NCBI GenBank assembly: GCA_964454005.1
Contig: CAYVQE010000002.1
Location: 58,934 to 122,933, forward strand
Source: CAYVQE01 sp964454005
Lineage (GTDB): Bacteria > Myxococcota > B64-G9
DNA length: 64,000 nucleotides
Direction: 5' to 3'
The notes under the pieces were generated by a model that had not been told where the DNA came from, made no database searches, and saw only the letters and a list, made by a program, of their open reading frames with translations. A program made the position numbers and the translations under genes. Shown one piece after another: positions 1-9,934 of the stretch; position 1 is the first letter of the stretch, and the number at the start of each line of letters is the position of its first letter.

Positions 1-1
1 T

Positions 2-1066
2 GACGCGGATGCCGGGGGCGCGGCCCTGTTCGACGAGAACCACACCGTCATGGTCGAGCAGGGCCTGGTGACCTTGTACCTGGGAGCCAACCAGGCGCTC
101 GACCTGTCCCTGTTCCGCGATCAGGACGAGCTGTACCTGGGCATCGAGATCGACGGCGACGGCGAGATGAGCCCGCGGCTGACGCTGGGCTCGGTGCCCT
201 TCGCCGGCCACGCCCGCTTCGCCGACGATGCCATGACCCTGCAGGGCCACACCCCGGCCGACTTCCGCACCAGCGGCGATCCGGTCGGCTGGGCCGATCT
301 GAGCGACGTGCCGGCTTGGGTCAGCGACGGCGATGACGACACCCTGGCCGGGCTGAACTGCAGCGAGGGCTACGTGGCCAAGTTCTTGTCCGGCGCCTGG
401 CAATGCGCCCAGGACGAGAGCGGCATGGGCGCCCACACCCACTCCGGCGACGACATCACCTCCGCGGTGGCCGTAGCCCAGTCGGCCAACAGCGCTCCCT
501 GGGCCGGGCTGACCGGAGTGCCGGCCGGCTTCGCCGACGGCGTCGACAACGTCGGCGACGGCCTGGGCGGCTCGGGCACAGCCAACAACCTGGCCCTGTT
601 CACCGCCGCCGATGCGGTCGGCGATTCGGTGCTGGTCCAGGACGGAACCTACATCGGCGTGGACAAGACCCCCGAGGACAAGCTGGACGTCGCCGGCTCG
701 GTCCGCGCGGGCGCCTTTCGCTCCGCCATCGGCAGCCTGGACGTGGACCCCGGCACAACCAACACCGAAGTGCTCTCGTTCTCCGGCCGCTCGGTCTACA
801 TCGTCAAGGCCTCCTGGTCGGGCAGCATGATGGAGGGCACGCGGGCCTGGTTCGTCATCACCCACAACGACATGAACCATTTTACCGGGCATCCGACCAT
901 CATCGAGATCGGCATGACCAGCGGCAGCTACCACTACTCCAGCACCCTGAACCTCGGCGTGGACGCCAACCTGCCCTACAACCAGCTGCGCCTGTCCTGC
1001 GAGCGAAGCCACGGCGGCGACACGCGCCCCTGCCTGTGGTCCACCACTAGGGTAGCCGCCCGCTGA
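2..1066 (+). CDS. Secreted/surface protein, 5' end cut by window edge
   Basis: The reading frame is open from base 2, so the gene starts outside the window; an ATG at base 50 is internal and not a convincing start. The visible 354 residues begin with a module (around LSLFRDQDELYLGIEIDG and SPRLTLGSVPFAGHA) that is common in long extracellular proteins of Deltaproteobacteria and also occurs before phage tail-fibre-like stalks. A Gly/Asp-rich middle with HTHSGDDI follows, then a C-terminal domain that I do not recognise. No neighbouring phage gene is present, so I favour a surface or secreted protein. Function is unknown. Confidence 0.6.
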   Translation, partial: DADAGGAALFDENHTVMVEQGLVTLYLGANQALDLSLFRDQDELYLGIEIDGDGEMSPRLTLGSVPFAGHARFADDAMTLQGHTPADFRTSGDPVGWADLSDVPAWVSDGDDDTLAGLNCSEGYVAKFLSGAWQCAQDESGMGAHTHSGDDITSAVAVAQSANSAPWAGLTGVPAGFADGVDNVGDGLGGSGTANNLALFTAADAVGDSVLVQDGTYIGVDKTPEDKLDVAGSVRAGAFRSAIGSLDVDPGTTNTEVLSFSGRSVYIVKASWSGSMMEGTRAWFVITHNDMNHFTGHPTIIEIGMTSGSYHYSSTLNLGVDANLPYNQLRLSCERSHGGDTRPCLWSTTRVAAR

Positions 1067-1096
1067 CCCGCGGCGCCGCCGTCTGCCAATACGATC

Positions 1097-1125
1097 TTGG
1101 CAAGCAAACGCCCCCGCGCTAAAGT
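1097..1125 (+). promoter_or_regulatory. Sigma-70-like promoter of the FHA sigma-54 activator gene
   Basis: TTGGCA (1097-1102) and TAAAGT (1120-1125) are separated by 17 bases, about 75 bases before the ATG at 1202. The -35 matches consensus at five of six bases and the -10 at four of six. Its position argues against a TTG at 1097 being the translation start. Confidence 0.5.
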
Positions 1126-1201
1126 AATCCAGTTCCACACCTGGATCCGAGACGCGAATGCCCGGCCGCAGGGGGGGCAGCCGCGCTCAGGGGGCCGCAC
1201 C

Positions 1202-3019
<1,818 letters not shown>

Positions 3020-3061
3020 GCTGCAGCCCTGCCCGGCCGGCGCTTTGGACCGCCATGGCCG

Positions 3062-3089
3062 TTGCCCGGTCGCGCTGCGGCGTGATACT
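3062..3089 (+). promoter_or_regulatory. Possible promoter of the uridylyltransferase gene
   Basis: TTGCCC (3062-3067), 16 bases, then GATACT (3084-3089). The match is moderate. It lies in the 144-base gap between the sigma-54 activator and the uridylyltransferase gene. Confidence 0.3.
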
Positions 3090-3163
3090 GGTGGAAACGG
3101 ATCGGTCCCACGCAATGGTTGGCCGGCTGGCCGCAGCCGGCGACTGGGGAGGTCGTCCCTGCC

Positions 3164-4981
3164 ATGTCGCTCGACGCCGTGCTCGACCGCCACCCCGCCC
3201 TGGGCGATCTGTTGGATCGCAGCCCCGAGCTGCGCCCGGCGGCCGAGCGACTGGTCGACTGGGGGCTGGTCGGAACGCTGGACCGCTACCTGGACGACGC
3301 CGGCCCGGCGGAGCTGGGCACCTTTTTGTCCGAGCTGGAGCGCGTCGATCCCGAGCGGCTGGCCATCCACCGCCGGGCGCTGCGCGAGCCGCCCAGCGAT
3401 CCGTTGGGCCCCGAGGACGTCGAGCCGGTGCGCCTGGTCACCCTGGATGAGCAGGCCGAACGCGAGGCGGCCGATACCGCCGCCGGGCTGGAGTCGCTGC
3501 GCTCCGGCCGCTGGGCCTCGCTGGCCTTCGCCGGCGGCTCGGGCACCCGCTTTTTTTCCCAGATCGAGGAGCTGGACCGGGCGCTGGCCGAGCCCAACGA
3601 GCGGCTGCGGCACGAACGCTTCGACGTCACCGCGCCCAAAGGCGTGTTTCCCATCTCACCGGTGGCCGGCCTGAGCTTCTACGAACGCATCGCCGCCGAG
3701 GCCCTGGCCGCGGGCGTGCGCGTCGGGCGCCTACCCTGGGTGCTGCTGCTGACCTCGCGGGTGACCCACGAGCGCAGCCTGGCCTACCTGCAGCAGCGCG
3801 ATCTGTGGGGCATGCCAGCGGCGGGCTTCATCGCCTTTCGCCAGGCGGACGAGCCGCGGCTCGACGCCCACGGCGACCTGGTGGTAGCCGATCAGGAAGG
3901 CCATCTGGCCTGGACCGGCGACGGCCACGGCGGTGTCTACCGGGCCCTGCTGGCACCCGGCGGCGACGGCCCCGGGGTGCTCGAGCGGCTGCGGGCCGAC
4001 GGGGTCGAGCAGCTGGTGATGCACAACGTCGACAACGCCGCCGCGCGGCCCTTCGCCCCGGCCCGGCTCGGCTTCCACCTGCGCGACCGCGCCCTGTTCA
4101 CCGTCTCGGCCACCCGCAAGACCGATCCGGCCGAGAAGGTGGGTGTGCTGATGCGGCTGAAGGCCAGCGGGCGCATCGAGGTGGTCGAGTACAACGTGAT
4201 CGACCGCGCCCTGGCCGAGGCGCGCGACGGCGCCAGCGGCCGGCTGTTGCACGAGGCCGGCAACATCAACACCAACCTGGTGGCGGTCGAGGCCATCACC
4301 CCGGACATCGATCCCACCCTGTACACCGGCAAGCGGATCACCTCGCGCCGCGGGGTGGTGGCCTCGAACTCGCTGGAAATGCTCAACCAGCACCTGACGC
4401 GCGAGCTGCCGGCCGATCGGGTGCGGGCCTACGAGGTGCAGCGCCGGGACTTCTTCATGCCCACCAAGAACGTCAACGGGCCCGACTCGGTGGCCAGCAC
4501 CAGCGCCATGCTGTCGCAGCGTTTCGCTCGGCTGCTCGGCGCCGCCGGTGCCAGAATCGACCCGGCGGCCATCTGCGATCTGCATCCGGCCTGCGGCGAC
4601 GGCCCCGCGGCCCTGGCCGAACGCGGTCTGGGCCCGGGTTGGCAGCTCGGCGCCGGCTCGCGGCTGTACCTGTGCGCCCGGCTGGGCCTGGCCGACGGCG
4701 CACCGATCGCCGCCGGTCCGGTGACGCTCGAGCCCGGCGCCACCCTGATCGTCGATGCCCGCCGGCCCTATGGTGAGCCGCGGCTGGGCCCGAGCCGCCT
4801 CCTCACCCTGGCGACCGAGCGGGCGTCGCGGGTGCAGCTCGGCCGCGGGCTGGTCGTCCGCGCGGGTGTGACCGTGCGCTTGCGGGTCGGGCCGGGCGCC
4901 CGGCTCGAGGTGGCTGACGGGCGGGTGTTCGACCGCGACGTCGACGTCGAACTCGGCCCGGGCGAGTCGCTGCTGATCTGA
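3164..4981 (+). CDS. UAP1-like UTP-dependent sugar-1-phosphate uridylyltransferase
   Basis: A UDPGP-family nucleotidyltransferase of 605 residues, most like eukaryotic-type UDP-N-acetylglucosamine pyrophosphorylase. The nucleotide loop is AGGSGTR (from residue 123) and the PKG motif is at 158-160. A segment RKTDPAEKVGVL near 318, followed by IEVVEYNVI and AGNINTNL, closely follows the UAP1 pattern (KT.P.E.VGV, VVEY, AGNI). It likely makes a UDP-sugar (UDP-GlcNAc, UDP-GalNAc or UDP-glucose) for envelope polysaccharide; the substrate cannot be fixed from sequence. About 30 residues separate GTR from PKG, more than usual. The C-terminal 100 or so residues look like a beta-helix. The ATG at 3164 follows GGGGAGG; an upstream TTG would add 15 residues. 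Confidence 0.82.
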   Translation: MSLDAVLDRHPALGDLLDRSPELRPAAERLVDWGLVGTLDRYLDDAGPAELGTFLSELERVDPERLAIHRRALREPPSDPLGPEDVEPVRLVTLDEQAEREAADTAAGLESLRSGRWASLAFAGGSGTRFFSQIEELDRALAEPNERLRHERFDVTAPKGVFPISPVAGLSFYERIAAEALAAGVRVGRLPWVLLLTSRVTHERSLAYLQQRDLWGMPAAGFIAFRQADEPRLDAHGDLVVADQEGHLAWTGDGHGGVYRALLAPGGDGPGVLERLRADGVEQLVMHNVDNAAARPFAPARLGFHLRDRALFTVSATRKTDPAEKVGVLMRLKASGRIEVVEYNVIDRALAEARDGASGRLLHEAGNINTNLVAVEAITPDIDPTLYTGKRITSRRGVVASNSLEMLNQHLTRELPADRVRAYEVQRRDFFMPTKNVNGPDSVASTSAMLSQRFARLLGAAGARIDPAAICDLHPACGDGPAALAERGLGPGWQLGAGSRLYLCARLGLADGAPIAAGPVTLEPGATLIVDARRPYGEPRLGPSRLLTLATERASRVQLGRGLVVRAGVTVRLRVGPGARLEVADGRVFDRDVDVELGPGESLLI

Positions 4982-5015
4982 CCGGCGATCCCTTGGGCGC
5001 TCCAGCCCGCAGCGC

Positions 5016-6404
5016 TCAGCGCCAGCCGGTCAGCGCGGGCCAGGCCAACAGCGCCAGGGCCAGCACGAAGAAGGCCACCTGCAGCTTGATGTTCCACCTG
5101 AACCAGCGCTGGAACGGAATCTTGGCCAGCCCCAGGGTGCCCACGGTGACGCCCGAGGTGGGGATGATCATGTTGGTGAAGCCGTCGCCGAACTGGTAGG
5201 CCAGCACCGCGGTCTGGCGGGTGATGCCCGATAGGTCGGCCAGCGGTGCCATCAGCGGCATGGTCAGCGCGGCCTTGGTCGAGCCCGAGGGGATGAAGAA
5301 GTTGAGCAGCATCTGCAGCCCGTACTGCACGTCGGCGGCCAGCACCGGTGGCAGCTCGGAAGTGCCGGCCGCCAGGCCGTGCAACAGGGTGTCCATGATG
5401 CGGCCCTGCTCCAGCACCACGATGATGCCGCCGGCGAAGCCCACCACCAGCGCCGCCGAAGCGATGTCCTTGCAGCCGGCCACAAAGGACTGGGCCAGCT
5501 GGTTGGGCCCCATGCCAGCGATGATTCCGGCCGCCAGGCCCATGGCCAGAAAAAGACCGGCCAGCTCCTGGATGTACCACTGCCACAGGATCACGCCCAG
5601 GATCATGAACACCACCCCGGCCAACAGCACCAGCAGCACCAGGCCGTGGCGCCAGTGGAAGTCCTCGCCGTCGACCCGCTGGCGCTCGAGCTCGGCGCGG
5701 CGCTCCTGATCCAGATCGTACATCGGGCTGCGGGTCGGGTCGCGCTTGACGCGGGCGGCATAGATCATCACCCAGGCGATGGTGAAGGCGGTGATCAGCA
5801 GCCACACCAGCACCCGGTAGCCCATGCCGCTCAGCGGCTCGATGCCGGCCAGGCCCTGGGCGATCTGCAGCGTGAAGGGGTTGAAGAAGGCGCCGGCGAA
5901 GCCCACCCCGGCGGCCAGGAAGGTCAGGCTGACGCCGACGATCGAGTCGTAGCCCAGGGCCAGGGCCATGGGCACGAAGATCAGGGCGAAGGGCATGGCC
6001 TCTTCGCACATGCCGAACGCGGCGCCGAAGAAGGAGAACAGGGTCATCACGATCGGGATCGCCAGAAACTCGCGCCCCCGCAGCAGGCGTACCAGGCGGT
6101 GGATGCCGGCGGTGATGGCGCCGGTGGCGTTGAGCATGAAAAAGGCGCCGCCGACCACGAAGACGAAGGCGATGATCTCGGCCAGTCGCAAAAATCCCTT
6201 GATGGGAGCGGTGAACACCTCCAGCACCTGCGGCCGCGCCTCGACCCGCTGGTAGGTTCCCTCCACCAGCACGGTGCGGGTGGTGCCGCCGACCTCTCTC
6301 TGGCGCCGCTGGTACTCACCCCCCGGAACGAACCAGGTGGCCACCGCGGCCAGCAGGATCAGGATGAACACGATGGCGAACACGTCTGGAATCCGTTTCC
6401 ACAT
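5016..6404 (-). CDS. YfcC-family (DcuC superfamily) integral membrane carrier
   Basis: A polytopic protein of 462 residues with about 12 hydrophobic segments. The N-terminus IPDVFAIVFILILLAAVATW with PGGEY, the segment GRGREFL-like/FFGAAFGMCEEAMPF and the C-terminal SGSTKAALTMPLMAPL are characteristic of the YfcC/C4-dicarboxylate anaerobic carrier family. Members are thought to move dicarboxylates, arginine/ornithine or peptides; the substrate here is not known. A charged cytoplasmic loop (around residues 210-245, RVKRDPTRSPMYDLDQERR) splits the two halves. The gene is convergent with the uridylyltransferase gene (34 bases apart) and divergent from a small Cys-rich ORF. Confidence 0.85.
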   Translation of the reverse strand: MWKRIPDVFAIVFILILLAAVATWFVPGGEYQRRQREVGGTTRTVLVEGTYQRVEARPQVLEVFTAPIKGFLRLAEIIAFVFVVGGAFFMLNATGAITAGIHRLVRLLRGREFLAIPIVMTLFSFFGAAFGMCEEAMPFALIFVPMALALGYDSIVGVSLTFLAAGVGFAGAFFNPFTLQIAQGLAGIEPLSGMGYRVLVWLLITAFTIAWVMIYAARVKRDPTRSPMYDLDQERRAELERQRVDGEDFHWRHGLVLLVLLAGVVFMILGVILWQWYIQELAGLFLAMGLAAGIIAGMGPNQLAQSFVAGCKDIASAALVVGFAGGIIVVLEQGRIMDTLLHGLAAGTSELPPVLAADVQYGLQMLLNFFIPSGSTKAALTMPLMAPLADLSGITRQTAVLAYQFGDGFTNMIIPTSGVTVGTLGLAKIPFQRWFRWNIKLQVAFFVLALALLAWPALTGWR

Positions 6405-6448
6405 CCTACCCGCTCCCCGGCCCGCCTTCTGTGCTATGCTATGGCGCC

Positions 6449-6676
6449 ATGGATCAGATGACGATCATTACCGAGTACACCTTCGCCGAGATGCCCAAAC
6501 GCCGCCTGCTGCATCTCTTTCGCGCCGGTGCCAAGCTCTACAAGATATGCGAGAATTCCGCCTGCGATCAATACCAGCAGTACCAGCCCATCAGCTCGGA
6601 CCAGGAGCTGATGACCTACTGTTTGCGCTGCGGCCGCAAGGTGCTGCGCTATGGGGTGGAGGAGCCGGGCTCATAG
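6449..6676 (+). CDS. Small four-cysteine protein, putative zinc binding
   Basis: A 75-residue protein with cysteines at 34, 39, 58 and 61 (CENSAC and CLRC), an arrangement suited to one structural metal ion. It has no signal peptide or membrane segment. It is divergent from the YfcC-type carrier, with its ATG 44 bases from that start, and its last 6 bases overlap the 3' end of the convergent ATPase gene. The ATG at 6449 is preferred; an in-frame GTG at 6431 would add six residues. Function unknown. Confidence 0.6.
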   Translation: MDQMTIITEYTFAEMPKRRLLHLFRAGAKLYKICENSACDQYQQYQPISSDQELMTYCLRCGRKVLRYGVEEPGS

Positions 6677-8038
6677 CAGGTGCCGTGGCAGGCGCCGGCT
6701 CTGCGGCCGCGCCGGCCGGGCCGAGCTTCGCTCCTTAGCAACCGTCTTGGAGGTCAATTCCGGATCGAGCAGCCAGTCGGCCAGGTGGCGCACGGCGATG
6801 CTGCCCGGGCCGGCCAGGGCCCGATCGCCCAACCCGGCGCCGTCGGTCAGCAGCAACCCGGCTGCACAGCCGCAGTCGGCCATCGCCTGGCCCAGCGGGC
6901 GCGGATCCGGCTCGGCGCGGCCGAGCTGCAAATCGATCGCCAGGTCCGTGCGGCGGCCGCTTTCGATCACCAGCCCGTGGCGGTTGCGTGCCCGCCAGGC
7001 CCAGGGTCGCAGCCCGGCGCGCAACGCGCAGTGCAGCACCGCGGTCCAGGCCAGACCGGCCCGGGTGGGCATCTCTATATCAACCGATATGTCACCCTGT
7101 TTGGCAGAAGGCGTCTGCCGCAGCGCCCAGGCCAACCCGGTGTCCGCGGCAAAGCACAGCCGGGCCGCCTGGTTCGGCCGCGCTCGGTCCTCCAGGCGGG
7201 TCACCAGGTGGATCAGGCCGGCCGCTTGTAGGTGGGCCAAGAAGCGCCGGGCCTGGTCGACCGAGCGGGTCAGGCTGCCCTTGAGGCGCGAGGCCGAGAC
7301 CGGCCGGCCGGTCTGAGTCAACAAATAAACCGACATGGCGGTCAACATATTTGCATCGCGCACCTGTTGTCGCAGCAGCACGTCCTGCATCAGGCCGGCG
7401 AAGAAGACCTCGATCAGGCTGCGCCGCCGGCCCTCGGCCGATCGCTCCACGGGCAGGCCGCCGGCGCGCAGGAAATCGTCCAGCCTCTGCCGGGCGGACT
7501 CTATATCAACCTTTTTGTCGGTGTATTCTTTGATCCAGGCGCCCAGATCGAGCGGCAGACATTCAACCGCCGCCATCCCGGCCGGGGCTGCCCCGGCCAC
7601 CGGCCCGGTGGCGGCGGCCGCCACCGCCAGCCTGCGGCGCGCCCAGACCTGCCGCGCCCAGTCGGCCCAGTGGTCCAGCCGCTCCACCCCGTCCAGCAGC
7701 AAAAGCTTCAGGCCGGTCCCTTCGGCCAGCAGCGCCTCCAGCCCGGCGACCGAAGGCCGCGGTGCCCAGAGCGGATCCTCCAGATCGACGAACAGGATGG
7801 CCCGCCGGTCCCAGCCGCGGGCGGCCGCCCGGCCAGCCAGCTGGCGCAGCAGGGTGGTCTTGCCGGTGGCCCGCGGGCCGCGCACCAGCGCCAGCCCACG
7901 CTGATCCAGCCCGGCCTGGAGTCGCTCTAGCTCGGCCCGGGCGAAGGGCCGGGCTCCGGGGTAGCGATCCCAGCCCGACCAGCGGGCGATGGCGGCAGCG
8001 CTCAGCAGGGGGTGGCTGCTTTGTTTATCATGCGGCAT
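6671..8038 (-). CDS. AAA ATPase with DUF4143-like C-terminal domain
   Basis: A 455-residue protein with a P-loop GPRATGKTTLL near residue 55, Walker B-like LLLLDGVERLD, a GG.P segment (FLRAGGLPVERS), a winged-helix-like middle (LTQTGRPVSASRLKGSL) and a nuclease-fold-like C-terminus (ESGRRTDLAID). This layout matches the AAA_14/DUF4143 ATPases, which are widespread and mostly of unknown function. The start is uncertain: ATG 8038 or GTG 8056, neither with a good Shine-Dalgarno. The gene carries AT-rich patches with rare ATA codons (7073-7085, 7499-7511), unlike its surroundings, and one patch is complementary to the start region. It follows the BtuF-like gene at a short distance and may be cotranscribed. 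Confidence 0.78.
   Translation of the reverse strand: MPHDKQSSHPLLSAAAIARWSGWDRYPGARPFARAELERLQAGLDQRGLALVRGPRATGKTTLLRQLAGRAAARGWDRRAILFVDLEDPLWAPRPSVAGLEALLAEGTGLKLLLLDGVERLDHWADWARQVWARRRLAVAAAATGPVAGAAPAGMAAVECLPLDLGAWIKEYTDKKVDIESARQRLDDFLRAGGLPVERSAEGRRRSLIEVFFAGLMQDVLLRQQVRDANMLTAMSVYLLTQTGRPVSASRLKGSLTRSVDQARRFLAHLQAAGLIHLVTRLEDRARPNQAARLCFAADTGLAWALRQTPSAKQGDISVDIEMPTRAGLAWTAVLHCALRAGLRPWAWRARNRHGLVIESGRRTDLAIDLQLGRAEPDPRPLGQAMADCGCAAGLLLTDGAGLGDRALAGPGSIAVRHLADWLLDPELTSKTVAKERSSARPARPQSRRLPRHLL
7073..7091. repeat. AT-rich repeat inside the DUF4143-type ATPase gene
   Basis: CTCTATATCAACC (7073-7085) recurs exactly at 7499-7511; on the coding strand both encode Val-Asp-Ile-Glu as GTT GAT ATA GAG. 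The overlapping 13-mer ATCAACCGATATG (7079-7091) occurs as an exact inverted copy at 8036-8048, covering the ATG start codon of the same gene. These AT-rich words stand out in the GC-rich surroundings. Confidence 0.6.
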
Positions 8039-8071
8039 ATCGGTTGATCGAACCACAGGAAGCAGCGCCGG

Positions 8072-8995
8072 TCAATCCTTTCGTTCGGCCCCGAATGCCT
8101 CTATCTCGGGATGCAGCAACACGGTCAGCCGCTCCAGCCCCTCGACCAGCCGGGGACCCGGGCGGAACCACAGCGCCGAGTCGAACTGGTGGATGCGGCC
8201 GTCGCGTACCGCCGGGATGACCTTCCAGCGCTGCCAGAAGGCGCGCACCTCGGCCAGCTCCATCGAGGCGCCGGTGCCCGAAGCCGACGCGTCCACGATC
8301 ACCTCCGGCGCCAGCGCCACCACCGCCTCGATCGGCAGCTTGGGATAGCGTACCTTTGCATTCGACATGGCGTTTTCCGCCCCGGCCGAGCGGATCATCC
8401 AGTCGGCGAACGAGCCCGGGCCGGCCGCCACCAGCGGCCGGTGGCCGTAGACCAGCAGCACCCGGGGCCGCTTCAACTCGGCCACCCGGCGGGCCACCCG
8501 GGCGGCCCGGCGCTTCATGCCGGCGATCAGCTCGGCCGCCTGCGGCTCGCGGTCCAGCCACCGGCCCAACTCGGCGGTGGCGCGGTAGACATCGTCGATG
8601 GCGTAGGCCGGCAGCACCAGCACCGGGATGGACAGGCGGCTCAGCCCGCGCATGCGCTCGCGGTTGCCCGAGTTGGGCACGCAGACCACCAGGTCGGGCT
8701 TCAGCCCGGCGATGACCTCCAGGCTGGGGTCGAGAAAACCGCCGACCTCGGGCAGCTGCTCGACCTGCGGCGGGTAGTCGTCGTAGCGGGTCACCCCCAC
8801 CACCCGTTCGCCCGCCCCCAGGGCGAAGACGATCTCGGTCAGGTTGGGGGCCAAAGATACCAACCCTTTTATCGGTTGCTTCGGGCGAGCCGGGCCCAGG
8901 AAGGTCGGCTCGCCCGGCGGACCGGCCGCGGCCGGTCCGCCCGCCAAGGCCCCGGCCAGCGCCAGCATCATCAGCCTTTGTCTGCGCGTCTGCAT
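8072..8995 (-). CDS. BtuF-like periplasmic cobalamin/iron-complex binding protein
   Basis: A 307-residue ABC-type substrate-binding protein of the BtuF/FecB class (periplasmic binding protein fold, PF01497-like). It has a cleavable signal peptide (hydrophobic run LMMLALAGALAGGPAAA), then the typical opening LVSLAPNLTEIVFALGAGERVVGVTRYDDYP and the conserved DLVV, GH and WWR-like strand segments. It should bind a corrinoid or a ferric complex in the periplasm. No BtuC/BtuD partners are in the window, so it must work with a transporter encoded elsewhere. The start at 8995 follows GAGGGAG; a longer ORF start (9022) would put nine residues before the signal peptide. Confidence 0.82.
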   Translation of the reverse strand: MQTRRQRLMMLALAGALAGGPAAAGPPGEPTFLGPARPKQPIKGLVSLAPNLTEIVFALGAGERVVGVTRYDDYPPQVEQLPEVGGFLDPSLEVIAGLKPDLVVCVPNSGNRERMRGLSRLSIPVLVLPAYAIDDVYRATAELGRWLDREPQAAELIAGMKRRAARVARRVAELKRPRVLLVYGHRPLVAAGPGSFADWMIRSAGAENAMSNAKVRYPKLPIEAVVALAPEVIVDASASGTGASMELAEVRAFWQRWKVIPAVRDGRIHQFDSALWFRPGPRLVEGLERLTVLLHPEIEAFGAERKD

Positions 8996-9036
8996 GGTGA
9001 ACTCCCTCGAAACCGCGGTCACCTGTCGCTGTCCGC

Positions 9037-9065
9037 ATACAACGCCCCGCGCGGCGTCGTGTCAA
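9037..9065 (-). promoter_or_regulatory. Promoter of the BtuF-like gene
   Basis: On the minus strand a perfect TTGACA (9065-9060) is followed after 17 bases by TTGTAT (9042-9037), about 40 bases before the ATG at 8995. It lies just downstream of the terminator of the comEA-like gene. Confidence 0.45.
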
Positions 9066-9073
9066 GCCGAGAA

Positions 9074-9110
9074 ACGAAAAACCGGGGACCCGCTAGAAGC
9101 GGATCCCCGG
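9074..9110 (-). terminator. Rho-independent terminator after the comEA-like gene
   Basis: On the minus strand a GC-rich hairpin (CCGGGGATCCGCT, three-base loop, AGCGGGTCCCCGG; 9110-9082) is followed by TTTTTCGTTTC. It has one mismatch in a 13-bp stem. It separates the comEA-like gene from the BtuF-like gene. Confidence 0.85.
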
Positions 9111-9132
9111 CTCGCCTGCGGGCTCGGCCCGC

Positions 9133-9471
9133 TCAGTTGCCGCGCTGGCCACCGCCCTTGCCCAGGGTGGTGGGCCCTTGCACGGTCAGCTGCGGCCGCA
9201 GGCGCATCAGCAGCTTGGCGCCGATGCCCTTGACCTCGGCCAGATCCTCCACCTTGGCGAAGGGCTTGTGGTTGCGGTACTGCACGATGGCCTGGGCCTT
9301 CTTCACCCCGATGCCCTTGAGCAGCTGCAGCTGATCGACCGAGGCGGTGTTGATGTTGACCACCCCGCCACCGCTGCCCCCGGCCTGGGCCGCGCTCGCA
9401 CCCAGGCCCAGCGCGGCGATCACCACCAGCGCCAGCAGCAGACCCGCACGATTCCAAACGCTCTTGTTCAT
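9133..9471 (-). CDS. ComEA-like helix-hairpin-helix secreted protein
   Basis: A 112-residue protein with a signal peptide or membrane anchor (residues 8-30, LLLALVVIAALGLGASAAQA), then two helix-hairpin-helix motifs in the ComEA arrangement: VNINTASVDQLQLLKGIGVKKAQAIV and PFAKVEDLAEVKGIGAKLLMRLR. ComEA proteins bind DNA in the periplasm during transformation, but single short HhH proteins of this type also occur in non-competent bacteria, and no com genes are nearby. A clear Shine-Dalgarno AAGGAGAGG supports the start. A terminator follows. Confidence 0.85.
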   Translation of the reverse strand: MNKSVWNRAGLLLALVVIAALGLGASAAQAGGSGGGVVNINTASVDQLQLLKGIGVKKAQAIVQYRNHKPFAKVEDLAEVKGIGAKLLMRLRPQLTVQGPTTLGKGGGQRGN

Positions 9472-9488
9472 GATCCTCTCCTTTTCAT

Positions 9489-9504
9489 TTTGGTTCTTAC
9501 CAAA
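9489..9504 (-). promoter_or_regulatory. Inverted repeat in the leader of the comEA-like gene
   Basis: TTTGGT-TCTT-ACCAAA is a perfect 6+4+6 inverted repeat lying directly upstream of the Shine-Dalgarno. It could be a small operator or a leader hairpin. Confidence 0.35.
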
Positions 9505-9546
9505 CCCAGCTCGATCCGTTCCCTTCTCGCTCCGGTCCCCGGAGCC

Positions 9547-9744
9547 TCAGCCCGCTGCCCGCTCCTCCCGCTCCTGCCGCTGCCGGATCTGCAGCTTGCC
9601 GTTGACCGGCAGCGCGTCGAGGAAGACGTTGAACGAGCCGTCGCGGTTGGTGAAGCAGGTGCCCACCCGCAGCCAGATCGCCTTCTCGAGCCCCTCGCGC
9701 TCGATGATGGTGAACACCTCCTGCATGGTGCTGTTCGCGGCCAT
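9547..9744 (-). CDS. Conserved small protein with NRDGS/LDALP motif
   Basis: A 65-residue soluble protein. The core WLRVGTCFTNRDGSFNVFLD followed by ALPVNGKLQIRQR is a pattern I know from short uncharacterised proteins of Deltaproteobacteria; it looks like a small beta-sheet protein. The ATG at 9744 follows AAAGGAG. The frame is open further upstream, but the extra 75 residues are Pro/Arg-rich and lack a good ribosome site. Its function is unknown. It lies between two other small conserved genes on the same strand. Confidence 0.7.
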   Translation of the reverse strand: MAANSTMQEVFTIIEREGLEKAIWLRVGTCFTNRDGSFNVFLDALPVNGKLQIRQRQEREERAAG

Positions 9745-9867
9745 GTCGGTCTCCTTTCCCGCAGATCTGCGATCGTGGAACCAGCGCGGGAGCCACCCCG
9801 CTGCGCGCGCAGGCCGAAAATCTGCAATGGGTGTGCCAATGTGGGCAGAGGTGTGGGCGGGTGTACC

Positions 9868-9885
9868 TGTTCTACTTCTCGAACA
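9868..9885. promoter_or_regulatory. Palindromic operator candidate TGTTC-N8-GAACA
   Basis: A perfect 5+8+5 inverted repeat about 125 bases upstream of the 65-residue small-protein gene. The arms resemble GAAC/GTTC half-sites of LexA-like repressors, but the spacing does not identify a family. Confidence 0.25.
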
Positions 9886-9934
9886 AGGACTTGGGTGCTC
9901 CGCGGGCGGGGCCGGACCCGGAAGCTCTCTTCGC

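Noticed and set aside
2..1066. Prophage tail-fibre gene
   Set aside because: The module also occurs in cellular surface proteins, and no phage structural, integrase or lysis gene is nearby.
1097..1201. 35-codon N-terminal extension of the sigma-54 activator
   Set aside because: The proposed TTG start coincides with the -35 box of a good promoter.
5379..6461. 360-codon plus-strand frame opposite the YfcC-type carrier
   Set aside because: Its His/Gln/Gly-rich translation is typical of an antisense shadow of a membrane protein gene.
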